NCBI GenBank assembly: GCA_964547995.1
Contig: CAZJRB010000032.1
Location: forward strand, 1-58,647
Origin: CAZJRB01 sp964547995
GTDB lineage: Bacteria > Planctomycetota > Planctomycetia > Pirellulales > Thermoguttaceae
DNA length: 58,647 nt
Direction of reading: 5' to 3'
In this document: piece by piece, positions 50,980-58,647 of the stretch
Layout of the letters: every line of letters begins with the position of its first letter
How positions within the stretch are numbered: position 1 is the first letter of the stretch
The notes under the pieces: generated by a model
The model's input: only the letters and a program-made list of their open reading frames with translations
Databases searched by the model: none
Told to the model about the DNA's origin: nothing
Made by a program: the position numbers and the translations under genes

Positions 50980-52650
50980 ATGCCACAAAGGGTCCTCTCC
51001 TATTGCACCGTTTTGTGTCTGGTGCTGGGGCTTCTGCTTGTTCCCCCCACAATTGCCCAATCCCCCACTACCATCTCCATTAGGGGGCCGGCGGACCAAA
51101 TTGACAAGCTGCTGCGGCGCGGGCGGCAGTTGGAGAGCGAGCGGCGTTGGGGGGAAGCGATTTCCCACTATGAGGGCGCCGTTCGCCGGTTTCCGGACGA
51201 CGGGAAACTCCAGCGGCGTTTCGAACTTACCCGGTTGCACTATGACTTAAGCCGGCGCTACGCCGACCGGAGTTTTTGCAACGCGGTGGCAACGCTGCCG
51301 ACCGGCAGGGCTTTGGACCTGTACGCCGGGGTATTGCTGAAGATCGATGCCCACTATGTAGAGACGCCCAACTGGAAAACGCTGGTCGAGCACGGTACCA
51401 ACAACCTCGAAGTGGCGTTGGGGGAAAGAGTGTTCCTCGATAAGAACCTGCCCGAAGACCGGCTCGCACTGATCGACGATTTCCGCCGCGAGTTGCACAG
51501 GGTGTTGGGGCCCCGGGTAATCGCCACCCGCCAGGATGCGAGAGATGCCGTGGAAACCGCCTCCACCATGGCCCAGCGCCGGCTCGGTATCTACCCCACG
51601 GCGGTCGTGTTGGAGTACTTGTGCGGGGCAACCAACTCGCTGGACGTCTATTCCGGATACTTGACCCCCGATCAATTAGACGAAGTCTACGCGCAAATCG
51701 AAGGCAATTTCGTCGGTTTGGGGATCGAGTTGAAGGCCGAAAACAATGAACTCTTGATCGTCCGCGTCATCCCCTGCAGTCCGGCCCAGCAAGCCGGAAT
51801 GCTCTCCGGCGATCGCATTCTCTCGGTCGACGGCCAATCGACCCGGGATCTCTCCACCGATCAGGCGGCCAACCTGTTGCACGGAAAAGCGGGCACCATC
51901 GTGCGATTGGTAATCGCCAGGCCCGCCCAGGAATCGCGAGAGCTGACGATCCAGCGGCGCCGCGTCGAGGTGCCCAGCATCGACCAGGCAAAAATCATCG
52001 ACCGCGACTACGGCATCGGCTACTTCAGACTGGTTTGCTTCCAGAAGACGACGTGCCGCGACCTGGAAGAAGCCCTTTGGAAACTGCACCGCGAAGGCAT
52101 GCGGGGCCTGATCATCGACTTGCGCGGCAACCCCGGAGGGCTGCTGATTACGTCGGTCGAGGCGGCCGACAAGTTCGTCGAACGCGGCGTGATCGTCTCC
52201 ACCCGCGGCCGAAGCTCCCAAGAGGATTTCACCTACTCGGCCCATGCTTCGGGAACATGGCGGGTACCGCTGGTGGTGCTGATCGATCAGGAAAGCGCCA
52301 GTGCGGCGGAAATTTTCTCGGGAGCAATCCGAGATCATCGCCGCGGGACGATCGTCGGCGAGCAAAGCTACGGCAAGGGATCGGTCCAGGGGATTTTCCC
52401 GCTGGACATGACCAGGGCCGGCGTGCGATTGACGACGGCCAGGTTCTACTCACCCAACGGTCGGCCGTACAGCCGGTCGGGTGTCGCACCCCATGTCCCT
52501 GTTCAGCTTGCCGCCAAACCGCTTGACGGCCACCTCGCTCGCCGGGCCAAGGACAGCGCGATGCTGGATGCCGCTGTGCAAACCGCCCGACAGTTGGTCC
52601 AGCAGCAACACGCCCAAAACAAACGCCAGCACACGCTGCTCAAAAAATAA
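50980..52650 (+). CDS. Exported S41 carboxyl-terminal processing protease with PDZ domain
   Basis: The 556-residue protein starts with a signal peptide (MPQRVLSYCTVLCLVLGLLLVPPTIAQ), then an N-terminal TPR-like helical segment, a PDZ domain (VGLGIELKAENNELLIVRVIPCSPAQQAGMLSGDRILSVDG) and the S41 core. In the core are DLRGNPGGLL, the Ser-bearing SASAAEIFSGAI (about residue 439) and the Lys-bearing YGKGSVQG. CTP proteases cut exported proteins at their C-termini. ATG 50980 fits the signal peptide; the frame extends upstream over 41 codons without a signal. The TPR-like insert before the PDZ domain is larger than in Prc or CtpA. Confidence 0.93.
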   Translation: MPQRVLSYCTVLCLVLGLLLVPPTIAQSPTTISIRGPADQIDKLLRRGRQLESERRWGEAISHYEGAVRRFPDDGKLQRRFELTRLHYDLSRRYADRSFCNAVATLPTGRALDLYAGVLLKIDAHYVETPNWKTLVEHGTNNLEVALGERVFLDKNLPEDRLALIDDFRRELHRVLGPRVIATRQDARDAVETASTMAQRRLGIYPTAVVLEYLCGATNSLDVYSGYLTPDQLDEVYAQIEGNFVGLGIELKAENNELLIVRVIPCSPAQQAGMLSGDRILSVDGQSTRDLSTDQAANLLHGKAGTIVRLVIARPAQESRELTIQRRRVEVPSIDQAKIIDRDYGIGYFRLVCFQKTTCRDLEEALWKLHREGMRGLIIDLRGNPGGLLITSVEAADKFVERGVIVSTRGRSSQEDFTYSAHASGTWRVPLVVLIDQESASAAEIFSGAIRDHRRGTIVGEQSYGKGSVQGIFPLDMTRAGVRLTTARFYSPNGRPYSRSGVAPHVPVQLAAKPLDGHLARRAKDSAMLDAAVQTARQLVQQQHAQNKRQHTLLKK

Positions 52651-52776
52651 TCTCGCATTGCCTAAGCAACAGGCACCACGGGCACCTGTCGGAAAAACGA
52701 CGAAATTCAAACTCGTCAACGTAACGTATTGCTGCCAGACGGCTTACGCTCTCCTTGCCGTCACTGCACGTGAGTC

Positions 52777-52794
52777 TCGGCACCTGCTTTGCCC
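52777..52794 (+). promoter_or_regulatory. Sigma-54 promoter of glnA
   Basis: The sequence TCGGCACCTGCTTTGCCC has GG and GC separated by exactly 10 bp, the -24/-12 spacing, and matches GGCAC-N5-TTGC. It lies 57 bp before the GTG start of glnA, a gene under sigma-54 control in many bacteria. Transcription would begin near 52804. An NtrC site is not clearly recognised. Confidence 0.6.
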
Positions 52795-52850
52795 ACGAAG
52801 TTGACGTGACGTCATTTCCATCAAGTTTCCCACGTGAAAGGAGAAGTTCT

Positions 52851-54263
52851 GTGACTCCCAAAGAGGTGCTGGCGCTGTGCCGAGAGAAGGATGTCAAGGC
52901 CGTCGACCTGCGGTTCATGGATTTTCCGGGCCTGTGGCAACATTTCACCATTCCGGTCGGGCATCTGGACGAAGACGTGTTCGAGAACGGGGTGGGCTTC
53001 GACGGCTCAAGCATCCGTGGCTGGAAGGCGATCAACGAGAGCGACATGCTGGTGGTTCCGCAGCCGGAGACGGCATCGCTGGACCCGTTTACGGAACTGC
53101 CCACCTTGTCGATGATCTGTAACATCCAGGACCCGATTACCCGGGAGGATTACACCCGCGATCCCCGCAACGTTGCCCGCAAGGCAATCAACTATCTCAG
53201 AAGCACCGGGATCGGCGACTCGTGCTATGTCGGACCGGAGGCCGAGTTCTTCGTCTTCGACGACATTCGCTTCGAGCAGAATCCCCACGAAGCGCTTTAC
53301 CACATCGACAGCATCGAAGGTCAATGGAACCGGGGTAAAGACGAGGGCCCGAACCTCGGCTACAAATTGCGCCATAAGGAAGGTTATTTTCCCGTGCCCC
53401 CGGCCGATCAGATGATGGACCTGCGGAACGAAATGATGCAGACGATGATCGACTGCGGGCTGGACGTGGAGTGCCAGCATCACGAGGTAGGTACGGCGGG
53501 TCAGGCCGAAATCGATTTGAAGTTCAGCACTCTGGTCGACATGGCCGACAAGATGATGATGTACAAATACATCGTCAAGAACGTGGCCGCAAAACACCGA
53601 AAGACCGTCACCTTCATGCCCAAGCCGCTCTTCGGCGACAACGGGTCGGGGATGCACACGCACGTTTCGATTTGGAAGGGGGATGAGCCGCTTTTTGCCG
53701 GCAACGGCTACGCGGGACTGAGCGAGATGGCGCTCTACGCGACCGGCGGCCTGTTGAAACACGCAGCGGCCGTCCTGGCCTTCACCAACCCGACGACCAA
53801 TAGCTACAAGCGGCTGGTGCCGGGCTTCGAGGCGCCGGTCAACCTGGCCTATTCGCAACGAAACCGCTCGGCGGCGGTGCGCATCCCAATGTATAGCCAG
53901 AACCCCAAGACAAAGCGGTTGGAGTTCCGCTGCCCCGATCCAAGCTGCAATCCGTATCTGGCCTTCTCGGCAATGCTCATGGCCATGATCGACGGGATCC
54001 AGAACAAAGTGGATCCCGGTGAACCACTGGACAAGGACATCTACGACTTGACGCCCGAAGAGCTGAGCGACGTACCGAAGACGCCCGGTTCGCTGGGCGA
54101 CGCCCTGTCGGCCTTGCGCGAGGACCACGGATTCCTGTTGCGGGGCGACGTCTTCACGCCGGACGTGATTGATACCTGGATTTGGTACAAGACCGAAAAC
54201 GAGGTCGATGCGCTGCGGTTGCGCCCCCACCCGTACGAGTTCTGCATGTATTACGACATCTAG
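52851..54263 (+). CDS. glnA: Type I glutamine synthetase
   Basis: GlnA makes glutamine from glutamate, ammonia and ATP. The 470-residue protein shows RFMDFPGLWQHF, GFDGSSIRGWKAINESDM, the metal-site EAEFFVFD, HHEVGTAGQAEIDL, NGSGMHTHVSIWK, the ATP-site NRSAAVRIP and RLEFRCPDPSCNPYLAFSAML. The adenylylation site Tyr398 in DIYDLTPEE is conserved, so control by an adenylyltransferase is likely (type I-beta). GTG 52851 follows AAAGGAGAAG; a longer frame with an ATG upstream lies in the promoter region and is not used. Confidence 0.98.
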   Translation: MTPKEVLALCREKDVKAVDLRFMDFPGLWQHFTIPVGHLDEDVFENGVGFDGSSIRGWKAINESDMLVVPQPETASLDPFTELPTLSMICNIQDPITREDYTRDPRNVARKAINYLRSTGIGDSCYVGPEAEFFVFDDIRFEQNPHEALYHIDSIEGQWNRGKDEGPNLGYKLRHKEGYFPVPPADQMMDLRNEMMQTMIDCGLDVECQHHEVGTAGQAEIDLKFSTLVDMADKMMMYKYIVKNVAAKHRKTVTFMPKPLFGDNGSGMHTHVSIWKGDEPLFAGNGYAGLSEMALYATGGLLKHAAAVLAFTNPTTNSYKRLVPGFEAPVNLAYSQRNRSAAVRIPMYSQNPKTKRLEFRCPDPSCNPYLAFSAMLMAMIDGIQNKVDPGEPLDKDIYDLTPEELSDVPKTPGSLGDALSALREDHGFLLRGDVFTPDVIDTWIWYKTENEVDALRLRPHPYEFCMYYDI

Positions 54264-54286
54264 GCACGCTGGCCGCGTCCGGTGTC

Positions 54287-54331
54287 CCCCCCGAACGGCA
54301 GACGGTTGCGTCCGAAAAACTTTCGGGGGGG
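54287..54331 (+). terminator. C/G-rich hairpin after glnA
   Basis: Perfect 10-nt arms CCCCCCCGAA (54287-54296) and TTCGGGGGGG (54322-54331) enclose 25 nt, 24 bp after the glnA stop. There is no T-tract. Just beyond it, a perfect TATAAT (54359-54364) lies inside a small palindrome and may be the -10 box of the next gene. Confidence 0.45.
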
Positions 54332-54465
54332 CTGCTTCCACTCTTCTACCCCGCCCCGTATAATACGGCGGGGCTGAGGGAAAAGCTGCCCTCGCCCCGG
54401 CATTCATACATACGACACTTATTTATATTCATCCTTCCTTCATTTGGTTCTGGGACGGTAAGAAG

Positions 54466-55479
54466 ATGGCAATCATTATTCTCCGCTGCATTTTTGTTCT
54501 GGTGGCAGCCGGATTGGGAATTTCACTGGTCCGCGCGCGCCCCGAGCCGGCGACCTCGGGCTGGCAGACCTGGGGGGTTTTCGGCGGCGTGGTGCTCTTG
54601 GCGTTGGGTATCATGGCGCTCGATATGGCCATCCGGCGGAAACAACTGCAAACCATCTCGGCCGTCTACTTCGGTTTGCTGGTGGGGTTCTTCTTTACCT
54701 TCGTCCTGAGCCTTGCCATGATCCCCCTGCCGATCGGCGAACACCGCGAAACGATCCAGTTGCTCCTCGGGTTGGTGATCTGCTACGTCTGTATCAGCCT
54801 GCTGCTCCAGACAAAGAATGATTTCCGGTTCGTCATTCCTTACGTCGAGTTCGCCCGGGAAGTCAAGGGACACAAACCCTGCATCCTGGATACCAGCGTA
54901 GTGATCGATGGGCGGATCGCCGACGTGGTCGAAACGCACATCATCGACGGCCAACTGGTCATGCCTAAGTTCGTTATCGCGGAGCTTCAAGGAATCGCCG
55001 ACAGTTCCGACCGCCTTCGGCGGAGCCGCGGCCGCCGGGGGCTCGATATCCTCAACCGCCTGCGAAACAACACCGAGATCGACCTGGATATCTTCGACCG
55101 CGAATTGCCCGAATTCGCCGGCCAACCGGTCGACTTGAAACTGGTCATCCTCACCAAGCACCTCGACGGCAAGCTGATTACCAACGATTATAACCTGAAC
55201 AAGGTTGCACGGCTCCAAGATGTCGAGGTCGTTAATCTCAACGACCTGGCGAATTCACTGAAGCCCATCTTCCTGCCGGGCGAGCAGATCGAGGTCCGGG
55301 TCGTCAAGGCGGGCGAGGAGCCGGGACAAGGCATCGGCTATCTCGACGACGGCACGATGGTCGTCGTCGAGGCCGGACGCGAGCATATCAACGAACAGGT
55401 CTCCATCGCCGTCACCAGCGTGTTGCAAACCAGCGCCGGGCGAATGGTCTTTGGGCGGTGCGAAGGCGTACAGCAGTAG
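54466..55479 (+). CDS. PIN-TRAM domain integral membrane protein (YacL-like)
   Basis: The 337-residue protein has four predicted N-terminal membrane helices (residues about 4-110), then a PIN domain with the conserved aspartates in CILDTSVVIDGRIADV and KLITNDYNLNKVA, and a C-terminal TRAM domain (GEQIEVRVVKAGEEPGQGIGYLDDGTMVVVEAG). PIN domains are RNase-like and TRAM domains bind RNA, so the protein likely acts on RNA at the membrane. The architecture matches bacterial YacL. ATG 54466 is preceded by GGGACGGTAAGA, a weak ribosome-binding site. Confidence 0.93.
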   Translation: MAIIILRCIFVLVAAGLGISLVRARPEPATSGWQTWGVFGGVVLLALGIMALDMAIRRKQLQTISAVYFGLLVGFFFTFVLSLAMIPLPIGEHRETIQLLLGLVICYVCISLLLQTKNDFRFVIPYVEFAREVKGHKPCILDTSVVIDGRIADVVETHIIDGQLVMPKFVIAELQGIADSSDRLRRSRGRRGLDILNRLRNNTEIDLDIFDRELPEFAGQPVDLKLVILTKHLDGKLITNDYNLNKVARLQDVEVVNLNDLANSLKPIFLPGEQIEVRVVKAGEEPGQGIGYLDDGTMVVVEAGREHINEQVSIAVTSVLQTSAGRMVFGRCEGVQQ

Positions 55480-55602
55480 TGCGGGCAGGTCGTGCTGCAA
55501 CGGTTTTAGGGAGCACCGCCCCTCCATCGAGCGGGAAGAATCCGGCCTCCGCCCGCAACTCACCACGGTTTTTCGCTGTTCTCACGGCCAACCCGAGGTA
55601 GA

Positions 55603-56598
55603 ATGGAAACAGTGGCCCATAAAACCGTTTCTCTGCGAGGTGTTTCCGTGCGATTTGGCCGGCTTAGCGTTGCTTTGGTGCTGTCGTTTCTTCTGGCATC
55701 GTTGGCAAGGGCACAGTTCAAGGAACCGGACCCCGGCAATGGTGCAAAACTCGGCGATTCGCAGATCCAACGCTGGAAGGTGGGGATGATCGTCAACGCA
55801 TCCGGGAACTGCCAGGGGATCGTCGGCTATGCCCCCATTCCCGTTGATTGGCCCGAGCAGACCGTCCGGATTGTCGAGCAGGACGTCACCCCTTCGGCCA
55901 AAGTTACCTACATACCGGTCGACGGAACGGTCAAGGTCATGAAGGTGGTGATCCGTCAGCTCCGCGCCGGCGAAGAGGCCCGCGCACTGGTCACCTTCGA
56001 GATCAATCGCCATTCGATCCTGGCGCCGGACGACACCGACCAGTTTGTGCTCCCGGAGACGAAGAAGCTCAAGAGCAGTTTCCGCCGCTACCTGGCCCCG
56101 AGCCCGAAGATCGAGAGCACCGACCGCAAGATCAAGGCCCTGGCCAAGGAGATCGGCGCCGGGGAGAACAAGGCGTGGGAGAAGGTCGAGGCCATCTACG
56201 ACTGGGTCCGCGACAACGTGAAGTATAAGGACGGGCCGATCAAGGGCGCCCTGGCGGCCCTTCGCGACGGCACCGGCGACTGTGAAGAGCTGACCTCGCT
56301 GTTTATCGCCCTCTGCCGCGCCTCCGGCATTCCCGCCCGGACCGTCTGGGTCGACGGCCACTGCTATCCCGAGTTTTACCTGCTCGACAAGGAAGGCAAC
56401 GGGCATTGGTTTCCGTGCCAGGCGGCGGGAGCGCGCGACTTCGGAGGCATCCCCGAACTGCGCCCCGTGCTGCAAAAGGGCGACAACTTCCGCCCGCCTT
56501 GGAACCGCCGCAAGTCCCAACGCTATCTGGCCGAACACCTCACCGGCAGCGGCGGACGGCCCCGCGTAAAGTTCGTCCGCGAAAAGGTCGCGAATTAG
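55603..56598 (+). CDS. Secreted transglutaminase-like protein
   Basis: The 331-residue protein has a signal-like segment (VRFGRLSVALVLSFLLASLARAQ) that would fit a start at GTG 55648; ATG 55603 adds 15 residues. The C-terminal half is a transglutaminase-type papain fold with the cysteine in DGTGDCEELTSLFIALCRASGIPARTVWV, the histidine in VDGHCYPEFYLL and a nearby Asp (likely in FGGIPEL or later). Bacterial members act as cysteine proteases or amidases in the envelope. A small domain precedes it. It follows the PIN-TRAM gene by 123 bp. Confidence 0.85.
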   Translation: METVAHKTVSLRGVSVRFGRLSVALVLSFLLASLARAQFKEPDPGNGAKLGDSQIQRWKVGMIVNASGNCQGIVGYAPIPVDWPEQTVRIVEQDVTPSAKVTYIPVDGTVKVMKVVIRQLRAGEEARALVTFEINRHSILAPDDTDQFVLPETKKLKSSFRRYLAPSPKIESTDRKIKALAKEIGAGENKAWEKVEAIYDWVRDNVKYKDGPIKGALAALRDGTGDCEELTSLFIALCRASGIPARTVWVDGHCYPEFYLLDKEGNGHWFPCQAAGARDFGGIPELRPVLQKGDNFRPPWNRRKSQRYLAEHLTGSGGRPRVKFVREKVAN

Positions 56599-56663
56599 GG
56601 AAGTGGGATGTGGGACGTGGTGAGGTCCCGCCCGACGTTGAATGATTCGAGCCGGTCGCTTCC

Positions 56664-57662
56664 CTACGGTTTCTTCGCTTCCACCACCGAATTCATCATG
56701 TCGTTTTTCACGCGCAACACCGGCTCGACAAACCCGGCCGACTGGAGGTCTTCGGCCAGCTCGTCGAACGTGAACGTGCCGCCGGTCTGTGTGTTGACCA
56801 GCATGTTGACGGCGAACAGAGCCCCTTGCAGCGGCTCGGTGCGGGAAGGTTCCATGACGACGTCCCGGACGGCGATCCGCCCGCCGGGCTCCAGTGCCTT
56901 GTGGACCTTGGCGAACAACCGGCGGTTGTGCTCGCGGGAATGCTGATGGACGATTGCGCTGACCCAGGCGAAATCGGCCCCGGTTGGCAAGTCGTCGACG
57001 TAGAAATCTCCGGCCACGAAGTCCACCCGGTCGGCGAACTCGGTTTCGGCGAACCGCTGCCGGGCCTGCTGGATCGCGTCGGGTAGATCGAAGATCGTGG
57101 CCCTCGCTCCGGGAGCTGCACGCAGGAAGGCCATGGTCCAGGTACCCGACGCCCCGCCGACGTCGAGAAGATGCGCAAACGACGGAGGGCCGAGGTTGGC
57201 CACAAGCGGGTCGGCCGCCGGGCCGCTGGCGGTGTGCATCGCCGCGACAAACGCCGCCCGGTCCGCCGAAGGCCCGCGGATGCTTGCCTGCTTGGGGAAC
57301 GGGATACCCGACTTGGTCACCCACGCCAACTGCGCCCAATTCCGCATGATGTTCGCCCTGTGTCGCACCATCGGCAGGATGTTCTCGGGGCTGTGCTCGG
57401 ACAGCAACGGCAGCAACCCGGCGGGGACACAATATCGACCGTCGTCCTTTTCCAACAGGCGCAACGCGGCAACCGCGTCGAGCAGCACGCCCGTTGCCCG
57501 GCGGTCGGCGCCGAGTCGCCCGGTCAAATCGTCGGCCGACAAGGCGTCTTGGCCGAGCACCGTCCACAGGTCCAGCTCGGCCGCCGCCCCGATAACGCAT
57601 GCCGGCATGAACCCGGCCATCATTCCGAGAACCTCTTCCCGCCCCGGCGGTTTCTCACTCAT
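56664..57662 (-). CDS. SAM-dependent O-methyltransferase with dimerisation domain
   Basis: The 332-residue protein begins with a winged-helix dimerisation region (CVIGAAAELDLWTVLGQDALSADDLTGRLGADRRATGVLLDAVAALRLLEK), then a Rossmann methyltransferase fold with the SAM-binding LLDVGGASGTWTMAFLRAAPGARATIFDLPD. Next come VDFVAGDFYVDDLPTGADFAWVSAIVHQHSREHNRRLFAKV and the C-terminal end GGRIAVRDVVMEP. This is the O-methyltransferase type 2 architecture (caffeate/acetylserotonin-like); the acceptor is unknown. A start at 57698 would add 12 residues; ATG 57662 fits the homologous N-terminus better. Confidence 0.9.
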   Translation of the reverse strand: MSEKPPGREEVLGMMAGFMPACVIGAAAELDLWTVLGQDALSADDLTGRLGADRRATGVLLDAVAALRLLEKDDGRYCVPAGLLPLLSEHSPENILPMVRHRANIMRNWAQLAWVTKSGIPFPKQASIRGPSADRAAFVAAMHTASGPAADPLVANLGPPSFAHLLDVGGASGTWTMAFLRAAPGARATIFDLPDAIQQARQRFAETEFADRVDFVAGDFYVDDLPTGADFAWVSAIVHQHSREHNRRLFAKVHKALEPGGRIAVRDVVMEPSRTEPLQGALFAVNMLVNTQTGGTFTFDELAEDLQSAGFVEPVLRVKNDMMNSVVEAKKP

Positions 57663-57739
57663 GGCAATGCTCTTTGCGATACGAGAACGAGACTCCATTT
57701 GAAAGCCCTATCGTACCCGAATCCGGCACGCCCGCATAG

Positions 57740-57982
57740 TAGCACGCACACTCCGAGCTTGTGAAAAAATCAGTGTGGTACGGCACTCCGTGCCACACTC
57801 TCCGTATCCCGTCCGCAGTTCTCTTCTACAAAGCTGCGACCAGTGAGGCTGTGACTTTTTGGCGTTTGACACGTTCAGTCTGTAGGGAACGCCCTCTGTG
57901 GCGTTCCGGGAAGCAGCAACGAGCGTGTTTTCCGGGTTTCGGAACGCCACAGAGGGCGTTCCCTACAAAAAGTCACAGCCTC
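57740..57982. repeat. Repeat module: 25-bp motif plus long hairpins
   Basis: The motif at 57740-57764 matches 22096-22120 in 23 of 25 bases. A small hairpin (GTGTGG... about 57772-57797) follows, then a long palindrome: 16-nt outer arms 57845-57860 and 57967-57982, and 27-nt perfect inner arms 57881-57907 and 57941-57967. The 407-bp gap between the methyltransferase and groEL genes otherwise holds nothing I can support. Confidence 0.85.
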
Positions 57983-58105
57983 ACCGGTCGCGGCTTTGCA
58001 TCGCAAGCGGAGGTCAGCTCGCACTCGCGCTCCAAGAAAAAAGATGCCCGCCGGTTTCGGAGCAACCGGCGGGCATCGGTGAAACACGATCTGTCGGCGT
58101 GACAA

Positions 58106-58647
58106 TTAGTACATTTCGTCCGGGGGCGGGCCCGGGTGGGCCTTCTCTTCCTTCGGCTTCTCGGCCACCAGGGCATCGGACGTCAGCAATAGGATGGCGA
58201 CGCTGGCGGCGTTCTCCAGGGCAGTTCGGGTGACCTTGGTCGGGTCGATCACGCCGGCCTTGACGAGATCTTCGTACTCGCCGGTGGCGGCGTTGTAGCC
58301 GAGGTTGCCCTTCGCGTCGTTGACCTTCTCGCAGACGATGCCGCCGTCCTGGCCGGCGTTGGCGGCAATCTGAGTCAGCGGGGCGCGGCACGCCCGCAAC
58401 ACGATCTTGTAGCCCACCTCCTCGTCTTGGATCAGCCCTTCCGGCTTGAGCGCCTTGGCGGCGCGCAGCAGAGCAACGCCGCCGCCGGCAAGAATCCCTT
58501 CTTCGACCGCGGCGCGCGTCGCGTGCAAGGCGTCCTCCACGCGGGCCTTCTTCTCCTTCATTTCGCTTTCAGTCGCGGCGCCGACATTCACTTTGGCCAC
58601 GCCGCCGGCCAGCTTGGCCAGCCGCTCTTCGAGCTTCTCGCGGTCGT
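58106..58647 (-). CDS. groL: Chaperonin GroEL, C-terminal part (cut by the window edge)
   Basis: The frame is open to the right edge, so only about the last 180 residues are present. They match GroEL: EERLAKLAGGVAKVNVGAATE, MKEKKARVEDALHATRAAVEEGILAGGGVALLRA, QIAANAGQDGGIV, NAATGEYEDLVKAGVIDPTKVTRTALENAASVA and LLLTSDALVAEKP. The C-terminus ends PKEEKAHPGPPPDEMY instead of the usual glycine-methionine tail. This may reflect one of the multiple GroEL copies in planctomycetes, but it is the only one seen here. Confidence 0.97.
   Translation of the reverse strand, partial: DREKLEERLAKLAGGVAKVNVGAATESEMKEKKARVEDALHATRAAVEEGILAGGGVALLRAAKALKPEGLIQDEEVGYKIVLRACRAPLTQIAANAGQDGGIVCEKVNDAKGNLGYNAATGEYEDLVKAGVIDPTKVTRTALENAASVAILLLTSDALVAEKPKEEKAHPGPPPDEMY

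Noticed and set aside
52685..52770. NtrC binding sites (GCAC-type half sites) upstream of the glnA promoter
   Set aside because: Individual GCAC strings occur, but no dyad with the GCAC-N5-GGTGC-type spacing was found.
1..58647. CRISPR arrays and ribosomal RNA genes
   Set aside because: No regularly spaced direct repeats and no conserved 16S or 23S segments were seen anywhere in the window.

Overview
This window looks like a chromosomal segment of a planctomycete of the Pirellulales type. The evidence is the gene families present: a twin-arginine sulfatase, an HzsA-like dihaem protein, an ECF sigma factor next to a protein joining an anti-sigma-like N-terminus to a VWA domain, and very large secreted proteins. 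GC content is high, and large perfect palindromes sit in many gaps. No rRNA or tRNA gene was recognised.

Positions 1-11.5 kb are accessory. Minus-strand genes (sulfatase, alpha/beta hydrolase, SGNH hydrolase, ParDE-type toxin-antitoxin, a YwqG-like protein and a small unknown) alternate with 61-83 bp sites built like integron attC sites, all read on the minus strand and each lying just before the next start codon. Two of these sites share a 36/37-base core about 5.75 kb apart. The row is bounded on the right by an IS91-family element (HUH transposase plus tyrosine recombinase) whose inferred end abuts a GTTC in the outermost attC-like site. An HzsA-like gene and a truncated gene remnant lie on the plus strand inside the row. 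No integron integrase is visible.

Positions 12-16.5 kb hold an ABC transporter ATPase without its permease, a secreted or anchored unknown protein, the N-end-rule enzyme Aat and a DUF433/DUF5615 toxin-antitoxin pair. Positions 16.5-24.3 kb hold tyrA, a purL whose N-terminus carries two PurS-like repeats, purQ, a spermidine-synthase-like lipoprotein and a membrane-anchored unknown. Two tandem terminators follow, then rplM-rpsI.

Positions 25.9-40.3 kb form one long plus-strand cluster for a type II secretion/type IV pilus-like machine: two GspE/PilB-type ATPases flanking PilT, a GspF/PilC platform protein, four pseudopilins and a 1564-residue GspK-like protein. A prepilin-peptidase-like gene lies 6 kb further on and seems to lack the second catalytic aspartate motif.

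Positions 40.5-58.6 kb hold a UbiD-family decarboxylase, the sigma/VWA pair, a LOG-family protein, a TlpA-like thioredoxin, a cysteine-rich exported protein, an S41 protease, glnA preceded by a good sigma-54 promoter match, a PIN-TRAM membrane protein, a transglutaminase-like protein, a methyltransferase and the 3' part of groEL. Recurrent large palindromes and C-rich leaders without a Shine-Dalgarno sequence mark the intergenic DNA.
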